NCBI RefSeq assembly: GCF_021917145.1
Contig: NC_061071.1
Location: forward strand, 289,875-353,874
Source of the DNA: Hypomesus transpacificus
Taxonomy: Eukaryota; Chordata; Actinopteri; Osmeriformes; Osmeridae
Reading direction: 5' to 3'
DNA length: 64,000 nucleotides
Of the stretch, positions 44,101-64,000 are shown one piece after another. The notes beneath the pieces were generated by a model. That model was given only the letters and a program-made list of their open reading frames with translations. It had not been told where the DNA came from and searched no databases. Both the position numbers and the translations under genes were made by a program. Numbering within the stretch: position 1 is the stretch's first letter; every line of letters starts with the position of its first letter.

Positions 44101-46411
44101 TTTTCCTACGTTTTTTTTTTTTTGCGCAGTTTCAATATTTAATGAGAATATGCTACTGACTGTTACTTGAAATCTCCACCAAGTATCCAACCGCAACTAT
44201 TTTTTTACTTCACTTTGACATCCGGAGTTTCACTCTCTTAGTCATGACACAATTTAGAACCTAAATCTTTTCGTTTTGCAAAGTACAAGATGTTTCTCCC
44301 CCCAAAAAAATAAATATAGAGGAGCTACGATTAAAATAAAATAAGAATGCTTAATTACCCAGAACTGTTGATGGATTAATACATCAACTCTTTTCCAATG
44401 TCCTAGATATGTATTTCAATGGTTGCAGTGTGTTCTTATTAAAGTAAACTGGGATGGGGAGAACCTGGTGTGCTCAGGGGAACACGTGATGGTTTGTTTT
44501 CTGGCTGTAGAGTACTAGCATGCTGTGTTCTAGGTTTCATTTAGAGTTTAGACATCAAAAAAACAGCAGTGAGATCCAGTACAGCCCGGTCTTTCCCCCT
44601 GTTCACCTCCTGTCCCCCCCCACTCCCCCCCCCCCTTCCTCAGAGCTCACTGGTACTTGGTCATCATCTGTTTCCCTGGCCTGGAGGACGCCAGTCACAC
44701 GGCGTGGCCACGCCCAGCTCCAGCAGGGGGGAGCAGCAGCCTTAGGGGGAGACTGAAGGCGTCAGAGGAGGGGTCCCCTGGAGGCTCCGCCCCGCCCAGC
44801 TCCACGCCAGAGAGGGGAGCAGGTGGGTTGGACAAGACTCCGTGTTCGCTGGTGGAATGTACCCGGTCTGTGCCGGACAGCCCCTGGCAGAGTCTGTCTC
44901 ACGACTGTTCTGGAACAGGCTGTTTAAGTAACGGCGAACGGGATGTTCGCATATTGCGTTGGTCCTTTTGTAATAATAAACTAAGATTGGCCTGGAAATG
45001 TTCTTGTACGCATTCTGTTACAAGAACCCGGATTTTAACAGCTCTTCAAAAAAACACATGTTGGAGCTTGGGTGGTGTTTAAGCACGTGCTTACCAGAAG
45101 CACATGATTAAGGTTTTATAGAACAGAACTGGATACCCCTAGAATACTAGCTTAGCTTAGCCGTTAGTGATTTATATCCAAGAGCAAATGGACCTGTTTG
45201 ATATGCCTATATATTATGACCTAGGAACACAAGCCAAGGAACATGAATTTACAGAGCAAACCTTTTTTGGCCACTACTCCACTGGACAGTGCAGTAAATA
45301 AAACCTAACAAATGCATTTGGTGTTCATTATGCTTTTGTGTGTTGACCGTGTTTGTCTGTTTCAGGTTGTATAAGGCAAAACCCCAGTACTCATGGGTCA
45401 CATAATCCACCGGTAAATATGCCACACTCGAGAGGTGTCTTTGACTTGTGGTCTATCTGTTTGTCTTAGCTTATCAACAGCAAGCCTGTAATTGATTCAT
45501 TTAGTCCTCGTTGAAACTTGTTTGTGCATTAAATTCTACTGATTCAAGACCAGGCCAATATTTTTTTCCAGGAGTGCACACAAGACGGTTGTCAAAGAGA
45601 GACGATCTGTAAGAGGTAAAGCCTTGCTGTGCTCTTTATAGTAAATATTTTAAACCTATCCTACACTTTAGGCTTCAGTGAATTAGTGGCAGATCTTGTT
45701 GGTTCTCTTTCTCTCCTTGTAGACCCTGTATTCTGGTCATGGATTCCCTGAAGCTGTCTTACCATGAGCGCATCTTCAAGCTGCTGCGAGAGTGAGTGCT
45801 GACCGGGTTTGTTGTCCTGTGTGTGTTTGTGTGGTTTAACTACCCTTGGGGGGGAGACCAAATGCCATATTCAGGGGGATAGCATAATGATAGCATAGCA
45901 TTAGCATAATGATTCCCCACAAGGATAGACATACAAAGTGTGTGTGTGTGTGCGTGAGGGCGATCTCCCCTGCCTGCTAACCCTATACCCCCCCCCCCGT
46001 CAGGTACCTGCAGGTGGAGTGGGAGGTCCGTAAGCGCACCCCCCGAGACTTCACGGCAGACAACATGAAGAGCTCCCACTGTCGGGTCCCCCTGCAGGAC
46101 AACAGCAGCGACTGCGGCCTCTACCTGTTGCAGTATGTGGAGAGCTTTCTGCAGGTATGCCCCCCCCCCCTCCCCCACCTGAAAACTCTCACACTCAGTC
46201 CTCAGAATGGGACTTACTTTCGACAATTGGGTTCTGGTATCAACCTTGCGATTGATGTTCTCTTCAGAACCCTGTGGTGCACTTTGACCTTCCTGTTCGC
46301 CTGGAACACTGGTTTCCACGACAACGGGTGTGGCGAAAGAGGGAGGAGATCCGGAGATTAGTCATGCAGCTGCATGGTTGTCAAGGCGACCACGAGGCCG
46401 GAAACGGGTGA
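28832..46411 (+). CDS. senp7: SUMO-specific protease SENP7, complete coding region
   Basis: SENP7 removes SUMO, preferentially SUMO2/3 chains, in the nucleus. Twenty-one coding exons join with consistent phases: 28832-28936, 29146-29231, 30500-30745, 31241-31341, 31890-32074, 32181-32553, 35193-35524, 36597-36734, 38683-38716, 40391-40609, 41174-41424, 41721-41806, 42048-42164, 42405-42524, 43218-43310, 44644-44822 (or 44927), 45366-45412, 45572-45615, 45723-45791, 46004-46154, 46268-46411. The product is 1039 aa (1074 with the longer exon 16), against about 1050 in human. SENP7 rather than SENP6 is supported by [39 protein letters not shown] and the lack of SENP6's long catalytic insertion. 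Catalytic residues are present: His831, Asp926, Gln973 and Cys979 (short form). Whether it is the a or b teleost paralogue cannot be told. Confidence 0.93.
29393..30445. mobile_element. DNA transposon with 25-bp perfect terminal inverted repeats
   Basis: 29393-29417 (beginning aggggcccgttctcc) and 30421-30445 are exact reverse complements. The 1.05-kb element lies in the senp7 intron between coding exons 2 and 3, ending only 55 nt before exon 3. A short open frame (29579-29893, + strand, including [16 protein letters not shown]) may be a relic of a transposon-encoded protein. No full transposase and no clear target-site duplication are seen, so the superfamily is not assigned. Confidence 0.75.
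30820..31031. mobile_element. palindromic hAT-type MITE with 8-bp target duplication
   Basis: The 212-bp element starts CAGGGTTCC and ends GTACCCTG. Its two halves are nearly perfect reverse complements with a short asymmetric centre. It is flanked by CTCTACGT at 30812-30819 and again at 31032-31039. An 8-bp duplication and CAGGG termini are typical of hAT elements. It lies in a senp7 intron. Confidence 0.85.
32771..32957 (+). mobile_element. tRNA-derived SINE, copy 1
   Basis: The head resembles a tRNA: an A-box-like ggtggctgaacggtgaggga and a B-box gccagttcgattcccgg. It is followed by a body with cttgggcaaggcacttcaccctac and the tail tcgctctggataagagc...ctaaatgtaa. The same sequence occurs in reverse at 35780, 43731 and 52579. 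Confidence 0.85.
33855..34268. repeat. (GA)-rich minisatellite, AGGAGAGACAC units
   Basis: About 400 bp of aggagagacac / aggagagagacac units in a senp7 intron. The long open frames on both strands are repeat artefacts. Confidence 0.9.
34820..35150. mobile_element. probable degenerate DNA element
   Basis: The right end ggtatcggtgcatccat and internal gtactgtatcggcgagtacc, agtatcggcacc and gtactcgtactc words resemble a common fish element whose body is made of GATACC/GTACTCG repeats. The left end is not intact. It lies just upstream of senp7 coding exon 7. Confidence 0.45.
35193..35524 (+). CDS. senp7: senp7 exon 7: SUMO-interacting motif and proline-rich repeat
   Basis: The acceptor aactgtcaccag joins the preceding GAGCCA-A to give [13 protein letters not shown], a SUMO-interacting motif (hydrophobic core, then Ser/Asp/Glu) like the PIVVSSDEEG of human SENP7. 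The rest of the exon is a tandem repeat with GPSPPQR and GPSQRTPQR units, coded by a GC-rich minisatellite at about 35242-35493. It ends ACTCAG/gtaaca, phase 0. The repeat makes a polar, proline-rich, arginine-containing linker. Its copy number is likely to vary between individuals, and every unit variant here keeps the frame. Confidence 0.85.
35635..36267. mobile_element. hAT-like non-autonomous element interrupted by a SINE
   Basis: The termini tagagcccgaccgat (left) and atcagtcgggctcta (right) are inverted repeats with one mismatch. The flanking 8-mers cttttaag (35627-35634) and ctgttaag (36268-36275) match at 6 of 8 positions, consistent with an old 8-bp duplication. The body repeats cgata/tatcgg words. 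It lies in the senp7 intron after coding exon 7. Confidence 0.7.
35780..35970 (-). mobile_element. tRNA-derived SINE, copy 2 (nested)
   Basis: Reverse-oriented copy of the SINE at 32771. It lies wholly inside the element 35635-36267, so it inserted after that element. Confidence 0.85.
36597..41806 (+). CDS. senp7: senp7 exons 8-12, conserved central region
   Basis: These exons encode [23 protein letters not shown], then [54 protein letters not shown], and a basic [15 protein letters not shown]. The order matches human SENP7 before the protease domain (LELPLIT, VTITKKYIKIPFQ, RFGLWKS, ILFFWVSSDYLQEIQTQL). Exon 9 is only 34 nt. Exon 10 lies directly after a long pyrimidine satellite. PFVTL fits the HP1-binding PxVxL pattern, although mammalian SENP7's known PxVxL sits further N-terminal, so function here is a guess. 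Confidence 0.88.
36846..37540. repeat. 17-bp minisatellite in senp7 intron 8
   Basis: About 40 tandem units of ccctccacagtgaggtt, with ccttccacag and ctttacacag variants. The array starts 112 nt after coding exon 8 (36597-36734). The unit length is not a multiple of three. Each unit holds an acceptor-like cctccacag and a donor-like aca/gtgagg. Confidence 0.9.
37541..38682. other. senp7 intron 8, remainder
   Basis: Single-copy-looking intron sequence between the minisatellite and the 34-nt coding exon 9. I see no exon or recognisable element. Confidence 0.5.
38717..39844. other. senp7 intron 9, left part
   Basis: It includes a GC-rich stretch at 39420-39540 with a two-fold repeat of ctgccactacgaggcggtcg, and a short ttcacacctgcca repeat at 39718-39770. 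No exon is recognised. Confidence 0.5.
39845..40388. repeat. pyrimidine satellite abutting senp7 exon 10
   Basis: Tandem units of about 27-31 bp of the form tctctctctttttctccctctctctgctactg run right up to the splice acceptor at 40390. It forms a pyrimidine tract of over 500 nt. Confidence 0.9.
40655..40790 (+). mobile_element. possible LINE/SINE 3'-end remnant
   Basis: The stretch ending gacaaataaaagatttgaac with (ttg)n after it looks like the 3' tail common to fish retroposons. It lies in a senp7 intron. The identity was not verified. Confidence 0.35.
42048..46411 (+). CDS. senp7: senp7 exons 13-21, C48 (Ulp1) protease domain
   Basis: The domain begins [20 protein letters not shown] and continues [45 protein letters not shown] and [16 protein letters not shown] (catalytic His). 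A variable insert in exons 16-18 corresponds to the SENP6/7 insertion. [12 protein letters not shown] carries the catalytic Asp, and [19 protein letters not shown] carries the oxyanion Gln and nucleophile Cys. The last exon encodes [20 protein letters not shown] and stops with TGA at 46409-46411. Every splice phase agrees. Exon 16 has two phase-1 donors, gtgggt after 44822 and gtaacg after 44927, which differ by 35 codons. No key residue is missing, so the enzyme is predicted to be active. Confidence 0.95.
42538..42775. repeat. C/T-rich minisatellite after senp7 exon 14
   Basis: Tandem tcctctcctcctcccagcc units begin about 14 nt after the donor of coding exon 14. Many units end cccagcc, adding acceptor-like CAG words. 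Confidence 0.85.
43731..43922 (-). mobile_element. tRNA-derived SINE, copy 3
   Basis: Reverse copy of the same SINE family. It lies in the senp7 intron between coding exons 15 and 16. Confidence 0.85.
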
Positions 46412-46641
46412 CCGAGGAAAACTAAAAGAGGACCAGTCGTTTTCTAGATGTTATCGTTTGCTGTGGGCATTACTGCGCGAACACTGTGAAGGCCTTTTAT
46501 AAAAAGACACTAAATCTGAATTCCGTCTACATTCCTTAGATATCAATGGTATGTAGAATAATGTATTTTAAAAACTATTGCACATAATTTAATGTTCACT
46601 CAGGTTTGACGAAGAGAATGGAAACATTGGATGTTGGCTTG

Positions 46642-46647
46642 AATAAA
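46642..46647 (+). terminator. senp7 polyadenylation signal AATAAA
   Basis: A canonical AATAAA lies 231 nt after the senp7 stop codon, followed by a T-rich stretch. Confidence 0.6.
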
Positions 46648-49600
46648 ATATTTTTCCTAAGGTATAAATATGTATGTTCTGCTCATTTGAACGATTATTA
46701 TAGGAATTGATTGGCAAATGTTTGCATCGAGAGCCAATTATGATGAAGACCTGTGGAATATCTGCACTGAAACATTGACCAGTGAGTATTGTGATGTTTC
46801 CCCACAGAAATACCCAAAACAAGAACTCTAGGTGCTTGGTTCTTGTTCTGTTTTTTTGTTTTATTATTATGGAGATTGTATGCAGCTGTAGACAATAAGG
46901 CATCACTACAAACAAGTAAAACAGTTTGGCAGCATTCTTTCGGCTTTCCACATATTGCAGCTGTTTGGTCTGCGTGAGCAGGACTGAGTAAGCATACAAG
47001 GAGCCTTCTTACGATGTGTTAACTCAGACACAACCCTACGTTTATTCAATTATGTTTCATGTAAATAACACAAGCAGATCCCCATGACACCAAGTCCCCC
47101 TCCCACTGTTCCCCGGAACGTACTATGAGTTCTGGCAAGTAGGTAATCAATTAATAGGTTAGCGTCACAGCAAGCATTAAGCAGACGCCTTTAATTGGGT
47201 AGAGAGGGTAGACATAGTGTTTTTAGATAATTGCAGGCTTTGTCTTAGTGGCACAGCTTCTTCCTGTCATTTTAGGGCTGTGATGACCAGCATTAGGGCC
47301 TAGACACACACACACACACAGAAAGACACAAAACATTCACAGACACACACACAGACTAAGACACAGACACACACACACAGAAAGACACAAAACATTCATA
47401 GACACACACACACACAGAGAAAGCCACAAAACACACACATTCCTGTCTGTAGATGAGCTGACTCCCCATAGCTGTGTTAAATCATATCTAAATCACTTTA
47501 GCTAAATCAAATCTGATATTAAAATAATAATTATAATAACAGTATATCTCATATACGCTATAACCAAAACCCATAGTGTATTGCAGCACATGTCTAGTCT
47601 AGACAGCTATAGACAGGACAGACAAGGCCTTTGGCTAGTTTTGACTAATTTACTCTGCGGTTATATGGATTGTCTAGCAGTGTCTTGTCAACGTTCATAG
47701 TATCCATTAAGGAAATCCATACTGCTTATCCCAGCTCAGCCGAATGGGATTGAGTTAAGGCTAAGATCAGTTCGACTAAAATCAGTTCGGCTCTGAGATT
47801 GGCAAGTCTACTGCTTTTAGGGTTTAGCTTCTGTGTTCAAGCAAAACAACGACTTTGCATATAGAACCATACTGAACAAGCGTGTGGAATGCAACCTATG
47901 TGTCCTGCGCTCAAGCTGAACTTTAGTCTAGGGTCAAAAGTTTACAACCCAAAAATAAAGAAAGAAAATCGGAAGTAGTTGCTGGTTTAGTTTCTCTGGT
48001 TTGGTTGGCATGTGCGTGTGATTGAGAGTCTGGGATTCACCTGACCGTCGGGATAACGGTTGACATAAAAAAAAAAGCTGTGCATCACCAAGTTAAGACC
48101 ATATGGGTGTAGGTGTCCCTCTGATCGGAAGAGGATTTAAGCAGATTCCCGGGCTCCCTTCCCTGATTTAGAGAGGCATCTGCTGGAATGTGTGGGCTGG
48201 AAGAGTAATCTCAAGATTATTGCAGTCTGTCCCCCACAGAGAACGAAAGAGCTGCGATCCCATTACCTGTATGAGAATACTAATTTCCTTACGGGCGCTT
48301 GGTGAGTGTTGTAGAAAGCAGGCCTAAATCTCAAATAAGAGGTAGGCTAGTTTAATTCTCAGTGGCACAAATGGTTTGGCTGGAACAAGTTTGTCTGTGG
48401 TAGCGAAATAAAGACTCAGAAGTATGTCCAATTGTTTCAATGTGAAAGGTATTAGCTCAAAAGCTACAAACAATAATTTTTTATTTTTTTTTAACAATCA
48501 AGTTTTATGAACGAAAAACCATAGTTAGCCTGCTTCCAAATCAAATTCGTTTTGTATTGCCTGTTTTATAAGTAGACTTGGCCATAGGAGTAAAGGTCAG
48601 TGGCCAGTGGAAGGAGACGATCCAGTGCCTCGCAGAGCTTTCTAATCTGTATTGACAAGCGGAGGAGGTCGAGATCGTTGGCCCGTTAGACCAGAGTAGA
48701 CGGAGAATGAGGTAATAATGGACTCGCCGTCGGGAAAGCTAATCTGAGTCCGACTTCAAGATTAGACAGATTTAGTACTTCAGCCAAAGATGGGTTCCAG
48801 CCCCCCTCCTGTGTTAGTAATCTCTCCTTTCATAGGAATGTGCTCCAATACACCTCCAAAGTGAATTTGGAGACTAGCCTATTCATCTATGCTTGACAGT
48901 TTCTATGTCTGGCATCTGCTCACTGACTAACAGTTTTTCCAGGATTGATGCTAAATTTAGCATTTTCATTAATCAATTCATCAGTTTCTATGACAATTGA
49001 GATGAGTTTCCACAACATTTTAGAATAATTCTAACATTACACAGAACCATTGGGAAAAACTCCCTTATCGAATTGGGATTTTGTTTTGCACCCTGAACTA
49101 ACTCAACTGGGATTGACTGGCCTTTCCCAAACCCCCACATCTCGTACATCTGCTCACCAACGCTTCCCACAAGGTTACTAACAGGCTTTCATTAACACAC
49201 TCAACACAGTGTTGTTTTAATTCATCAGAAAGACTTTACGGTGGCCATTGTTTGCTTCCAGGCAGCCATCTGCTCACCGTATTATCCAATAAAGGACATC
49301 TATCATTGTTGATTCCCCCTTGCTTCGACGTCATTTCGTAAACATCCTGTGACGGAGTGAAGGGTCCTGGCAATGGCCTGCCAATACTCACGATAAGCAG
49401 ATAATAGTTTAATTAGACGATTCACTGTTTACGCTAGTTACGTTTCTTATCTGTGACTTGTCTGTTTGTAATGGTCTTGTCTGTTCCCTGAACCGTTATT
49501 TATACTGGTTAGAGCTGCAGTACCTACTTGCCTGTGGGGTGCGTATTGTTTAATAATGAGTATCATTGCAAAAAAATACTTTTGCCACTTTTTGTGACAA

Positions 49601-50526
49601 TTGAGTGGTAATCCTCTGATATCATGAAAATGATTACAACAACAAAAATGGCCAGACGGATTTATCACAACCCAAAGAGTTTAGGGTCAAGATGCTCATT
49701 CTGACATCATATCGTTCTCTCAATATTCCTAAAGTTTCACAAAATGAGTTCAATTTGACACCAACTGTTACTAAGAGGGGGTTTGTACTTGAAGCATAGA
49801 TCAGGAAGTCAGCGTTTGACCTCTTCATTCACAGTCTGCCCTTCTGACACTCCTAATCCTGTGTCACCCAGGCAACTCCTGGGAGACCACCTGGCTAATT
49901 ACTTGATAGTAAACGGCATGTCAATAGTGATAGATGTCCCCAACCAGATTACAAGCAAAACGGCACGCAACCAAACTAGAATGAACCCTCACCGGTCCTA
50001 ACCGGTGGAGATCTGCACAGGAAGCTATCTGAGGCCTCGTTGATCCTTCATTTAAATTAAACACTAAAGCGCCACCTGTCTTCGTTCTAGGGTAAAACTC
50101 GAGATGTAGGTTATTGTACTGACTAAGTGACAAGTTCAAATCTCAGGGCGGATGAATTTCAGTGCTAACAGCCACACAATCAAATGTAACATAATGAAAG
50201 GAAGAGACCTCCCCACTCCTTTTTAAATGTTTTCTGATTAAAAAATGCTCCACACTATCTCCATTCAGAAACACGTGTCTTCTTTTTCTCTTCTCCTTTA
50301 AACCAACCCCTCCTTCCACTGCAGCTTGCCAGCTTCTAGCGACATCACAGCTTGTTCTTAGCTCTGAGCTGAAACATCGCACAGGTCAGAGAGGATTACT
50401 GGCACAGAGGCATCGTTACTCACTTCCAAATCAGCCTCGGTAATCACAGGCTTTTGTTGCCGTACAGTGAAAAGAGTGTCAGGTACAACAAACACTGGGT
50501 CCAGACACCCCGGGTTATTTGTCTCC

Positions 50527-50822
50527 ACGTGTGTGTGAGGGTGTGTGTGTGAGAGTGTGTGTGTGAGGGTGTGTCTGTGAGAGTGTGTGTGTGAGGGTGT
50601 GTGTGTGAGGGTGTGTGTGTGAGAGTGTGTGTGTGAGAGTGTGTGTGTGAGGGTGTGTGTGTGAGAGTGTGTGTGTGAGGGTGTGTGTGTGAGAGTGTGT
50701 GTGTGAGGGTGTGTGTGTGAGAGTGTGTGTGTGAGAGTGTTTGTGTGAGAGTGTGTGTGTGAGGGTGTGTCTGTGAGGGTGTGTCTGTGAGAGTGTGTGT
50801 GTGAGGGTGTGTGTGTGAGAGT
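50527..50822. repeat. (GTGTGTGTGAGRGT)n satellite
   Basis: About 300 bp of alternating gtgtgtgtgtgaggg and gtgtgtgtgtgagag units, about 0.8 kb upstream of the impg2 start codon. Confidence 0.9.
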
Positions 50823-51392
50823 GTATTTACAGTATGTGTGTCATTAAGAAAATGGGGGTCCTCAACTGACTTCCTCTAAGAGAAAGATCATAAGTTCTCA
50901 ATACTGTTCCTTGTTTATTTCATTGATGGCTTGTGGCACATACTTTAAATACAACCTGACTCAAAAATAAAAAACAATTTGAGTTTTTTGTATGTTTTTT
51001 TTACATTGTATTTTTTCCAGTATTTGTAGTATATTAAGTAATGGGTGCTTACAACGATATTGATGGGATAACAAATAATGTACATAGTAATAACGCGTAC
51101 GTTCCAAGTACAGTCCTGGCAATAGTCTCACTTACATTAGTAAATGTAACCATTGGATATATAGTGTTTCCAAAAAGGATCAGCCATTAATTAAATGAAA
51201 TTTGACTTTATTTTAATTGTGAACTTTAATTGTGGCATTTTAGTTGTCTTTTGAAAAATAGAATGTTTCAATGTACGATGCATAAGGGTTCAATGAGCAT
51301 CATAATGTTGATTCTTTTCAAGTTGAACAAGCATGCGCTACTCTGAAGGCTTGCACCAGTCTTCACAAGCCACTTCTAGAGCTTAACAAATA

Positions 51393-51398
51393 GGATTA
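51393..51398 (+). promoter_or_regulatory. CRX/OTX-type GGATTA word upstream of impg2
   Basis: GGATTA, the core site of photoreceptor CRX/OTX factors, lies about 250 nt upstream of the impg2 ATG. A 6-bp word occurs often by chance, so this is only suggestive. Confidence 0.2.
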
Positions 51399-51645
51399 CA
51401 ACGTAGAAAAAAAAAATCTCTTGTCAAAGTCCCATCTGCCTACTTGGTTGAGAGAGCTGTCTTCCAGTTCTGCCATGACCACTCTGTAAGGGGGAATGGC
51501 ACCGGAAAGAAATTGAAGGAATAACCCACTTTTGGACTATGCGATTGAACGAGTGGACTATGCACCAAACCCGTCCGTTGATGTTCAGTTAAGGAGGAGA
51601 AACGTACAGGCCTAGGCTTTGATTATTGCAGCCCACTTTATTACA

Positions 51646-64000
<12,355 letters not shown>

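Larger units (their letters stand above)
46412..51645. other. intergenic region between senp7 and impg2
   Basis: It begins with the senp7 3'UTR (AATAAA at 46642). (CA)n blocks lie at about 47303-47440, and the long GT-rich satellite is at 50527-50822. The rest is AT-rich sequence without convincing exons. It probably also holds the impg2 promoter. Confidence 0.55.

Overview
The window reads as nuclear genomic DNA of a ray-finned (teleost) fish. The coding exons are vertebrate genes split by GT-AG introns. The non-coding DNA is full of (CA)n, (GA)n and (CT)n microsatellites, minisatellites, tRNA-derived SINEs and non-autonomous hAT-like elements of the kind common in fish. All gene models below were built by hand, by joining exons whose reading phases agree. 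No database search was run.

Layout. (1) 1-8314, minus strand: part of bcor, the BCL6 corepressor. It comprises one 3483-nt exon, two smaller downstream exons and a candidate start exon. The 3' half of the gene (ankyrin repeats, PUFD) lies beyond the left edge. (2) 8315-17012: gene-poor AT-rich DNA with a CpG-rich stretch near 14.1-14.3 kb that may be the bcor promoter. (3) 17013-26797, minus strand: an immune-receptor-like cluster. Two tandem V-type Ig receptors share a four-exon structure, a truncated V exon lies between exons of the second copy, and a B7/butyrophilin-like single-V gene follows. (4) 28832-46411, plus strand: complete senp7, a SUMO-specific protease, in 21 coding exons with an intact catalytic His/Asp/Gln/Cys set. 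Several of its introns carry transposons or large minisatellites. (5) 46412-51645: intergenic DNA with a polyadenylation signal and a long GT-rich satellite. (6) 51646-64000, plus strand: the first 14 coding exons of impg2, interphotoreceptor matrix proteoglycan 2. They include a 2.6-kb cysteine-free acidic exon, the first SEA domain and part of a second mucin-like exon that runs off the right edge.

How the pieces relate. SENP7 and IMPG2 are neighbours on human 3q12, so that pair is conserved synteny, whereas BCOR is on the human X. The two Ig receptors look like an inhibitory/activating pair. The first has an uncharged membrane segment and a tail with an ITSM/ITIM-like tyrosine. The second has an arginine in the membrane segment and a truncated tail lacking that tyrosine. 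I consider this the most interesting part of the window. The next most interesting are repeat-driven changes to coding sequence (the senp7 proline-rich repeat, the impg2 giant exon, the bcor repeats) and a senp7 intronic minisatellite in which each unit resembles splice sites.
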